Positions 62,849-64,000 of a DNA stretch of 64,000 nucleotides are shown here, in pieces; within the stretch, counting starts at the first letter, position 1, and every line of letters starts with the position of its first letter. A program made the position numbers and the translations under genes. The notes under the pieces were generated by a model. It was given only the letters and a program-made list of their open reading frames with translations. It had not been told where the DNA came from and made no database searches. Source of the stretch: Enterococcus thailandicus (GTDB lineage Bacteria; Bacillota; Bacilli; Lactobacillales; Enterococcaceae); the NCBI RefSeq assembly GCF_001886265.1, contig NZ_JXLE01000009.1:22032-86031 (forward strand), given 5' to 3'.

Positions 62849-63668
62849 TTTGAAGGATCAATACAATCAACCAATTATTGGAAAAATCGATCATGACAAA
62901 GAGACAGGTCCATTTGAAGCAAGAGGAGAAGAAATGGCTGTCTTGGCAATCAAAGATTACCGTTATCAGTTGGGAGATAAAGTCGTAGTGACTACAGAGG
63001 CAAATGAAAGTTATTTTGTCGTTCAGTTAGATGAAACATTAGCACCAAATTTAATCTATTTGCCCGAAGAAGAATGGGAATATCATTTTCCATTGGAGGA
63101 GTCCTTGACGAAATCAAGTGTAGAAACTGGATTTCAATCAGCTCGCCATCAGTTGATGATTCGCAAAGCTTATGAGTTTGAAATCACTAACTATCAAAAC
63201 TTGTCCATCAACACACACGACCAAAAAAATGATTCAGGTGCTTACCCACATGCTTTTGCAAATGTAGAAACACGAAATGATTCTGTCTTTTTTGCTAAAA
63301 ATGCAATTGATGGTAAATATGGAAACCTTTCTCATGGTTCCTATCCATTTGCTTCATGGGGGATCAATCAACAAGCAGATGCAGAGTTAGTTATCGATTT
63401 TGGACGAGTGATTGAGACAGACCGGGTACAAGTACTCTTTCGTGGCGATTATCCACATGATAGTTTTTGGACAGAGATCACTTTACTTTTTTCAGATGGC
63501 GAAACGTTGGTTGTACCAACAACAAATACTTTGTCATTTCAAGAGATTACTTTCCCCATGAAAAAGACAAGCAAACTAACAATCAAAAACTTGAAAAAAG
63601 CAAATGATGATTCACCATTTCCTGCATTGACACAAATCGAAGTCTTTGGACGAAATAGTCATGAATAA
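62835..63668 (+). CDS. Discoidin-like (F5/8 type C-like) carbohydrate-associated protein
   Basis: 277-residue protein without signal peptide. The C-terminal half (about 140-275) looks like a galactose-binding/discoidin beta-sandwich: FFAKNAIDGKYGNLSHGSYPFASWG, ELVIDFGRVIETDRVQVLFRGD, SDGETLVV, and a closing strand TQIEVFGRN. The N-terminal half (about 1-120) is beta-rich and unassigned. It is translationally coupled to the DUF2264 gene, and probably acts on or binds the same glycan inside the cell. Confidence 0.75.
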   Translation: MLKISLKDQYNQPIIGKIDHDKETGPFEARGEEMAVLAIKDYRYQLGDKVVVTTEANESYFVVQLDETLAPNLIYLPEEEWEYHFPLEESLTKSSVETGFQSARHQLMIRKAYEFEITNYQNLSINTHDQKNDSGAYPHAFANVETRNDSVFFAKNAIDGKYGNLSHGSYPFASWGINQQADAELVIDFGRVIETDRVQVLFRGDYPHDSFWTEITLLFSDGETLVVPTTNTLSFQEITFPMKKTSKLTIKNLKKANDDSPFPALTQIEVFGRNSHE

Positions 63669-63677
63669 CAAAAGAAT

Positions 63678-63725
63678 AAATCACAGAAGGCTGAAGTAAC
63701 TGATTCAGCCTTCTGTGATTTATTC
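63678..63725 (+). terminator. Intrinsic terminator after the DUF2264 cassette
   Basis: AAATCACAGAAGGCTGAA pairs perfectly with TTCAGCCTTCTGTGATTT. Confidence 0.93.
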
Positions 63726-63772
63726 TAGTAATGTATGCTATTCATCGAAATTGATGTTTTAAGCCATAAATT

Positions 63773-63820
63773 AAAAGAGGGATTGCCAAAGTCTCTCCAC
63801 GTTGGCAATCCCTTTTTTTC
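63773..63820. terminator. Second strong terminator downstream of the cassette
   Basis: AAAGAGGGATTGCCAA pairs with TTGGCAATCCCTTTTT, followed by a long T run. Confidence 0.88.
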
Positions 63821-63825
63821 ATAGA

Positions 63826-64000
63826 AATAGGAGAAGCTATTTTTAAAAAGATGTTCTTATTGCTCGAAAGCTGCTTGGAGCCGCAACCTCATTCACGGTG
63901 TTCCCCAAGCAACTCCTTCGGTAATAAGTCTTTTTTCATAAAAACATGAGAAACTATTTCTATGAAAAATTCCTTATTGCTTGAAGTTTAACGCTTGGAG
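63826..64000 (-). repeat. Inverted array of hairpin repeat units, cut by the window end
   Basis: Read on the minus strand: CCAAGCGTTAAACTTCAAGC, AATAAGGAATTTTTCATAG, AAATAGTTTCTCATG and so on to GGAGTTGCTTGGGGAACACC near 63898, then GTGAATGAGGTTGCGGCTCC starting a second, truncated unit that runs into the terminator near 63826. The first unit is nearly identical to the third unit of the array at 60.4 kb (60660-60775) but in opposite orientation. Confidence 0.82.

Noticed and set aside
1..64000. CRISPR array, insertion sequence, prophage, tRNA or rRNA genes
   Set aside because: No evenly spaced direct repeats with unique spacers, no transposase or integrase frames, and no tRNA- or rRNA-like sequences were found. 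The evenly spaced repeats at 60.4 kb are adjacent self-complementary units, not CRISPR repeats.

Overview
The window is chromosomal DNA from a low-GC Gram-positive of the Lactobacillales, most likely an Enterococcus. Reasons: the AT-rich composition, strong AGGAGG ribosome binding sites, intrinsic terminators after almost every operon, and the gene set (Rel plus RelQ, Spx, MecA, CoiA, PepF, an OatA-type acyltransferase, FMN-dependent lactate oxidase, iron-sulfur serine dehydratase, T-box hisS-aspS, preQ1-queT). The species cannot be fixed from sequence reading alone. No rRNA, tRNA, insertion sequence, prophage or CRISPR array is visible. Most of the window is ordinary core genome.

Layout. 1-8 kb: the 5' end of rarA (leftward), then mpg, a DUF3013 gene, prmA, rsmE and a DeoC-like gene that lacks the aldolase lysines, then rel and dtd. 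8-13.5 kb: an aldo/keto reductase, a T-box-controlled hisS-aspS operon and a YitT-type membrane protein. 13.8-25.3 kb: an OatA-like acyltransferase, yabB-yazA (leftward), plsC, sbcD-sbcC and a SWIM/SNF2 helicase. 25.3-36.7 kb: a HAD phosphatase, then a stress/competence block in the order known from Bacillus subtilis (spx, mecA, coiA, pepF, spxH-like, CYTH protein, relQ, nadK, RluD-type synthase, mgtE). It joins proteolytic control of Spx, alarmone synthesis, NADP supply and magnesium uptake.

36.9-45.5 kb: cutC, rlmA, a probable small RNA, trmL, a phosphatase, recD2, a lipid kinase, an unassigned structured RNA, queT under a preQ1-I riboswitch, and a CBS-ACT protein. 45.7-55.2 kb: rpmG-secE-nusG and rplK-rplA / rplJ-rplL, separated by a lipoprotein hydrolase, lactate oxidase, a small accessory cassette (secreted precursor, one-helix protein, membrane-anchored HTH regulator) and serine dehydratase. 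The ribosomal genes carry recognisable L1 and L10 autoregulatory leaders. 55.9-64 kb: a VTT-domain protein, an MFS transporter, an ABC-F protein behind a leader terminator, nagB with two NagR-like operators, and a two-gene DUF2264/discoidin-like cassette flanked by inverted arrays of long hairpin repeats.

Most promising for novelty: (1) the accessory cassette at 49.2-50.6 kb, which has the organisation of a bacteriocin or secreted effector with a possible immunity partner and an autoregulated membrane-anchored repressor; (2) a roughly 220-nt two-domain RNA antisense to the queT upstream region; (3) a promoter-three hairpins-terminator RNA before trmL; (4) a dispersed family of about 120-bp hairpin repeats that also forms inverted arrays around the DUF2264 cassette. 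All assignments come from reading motifs and gene order; no database search was run.
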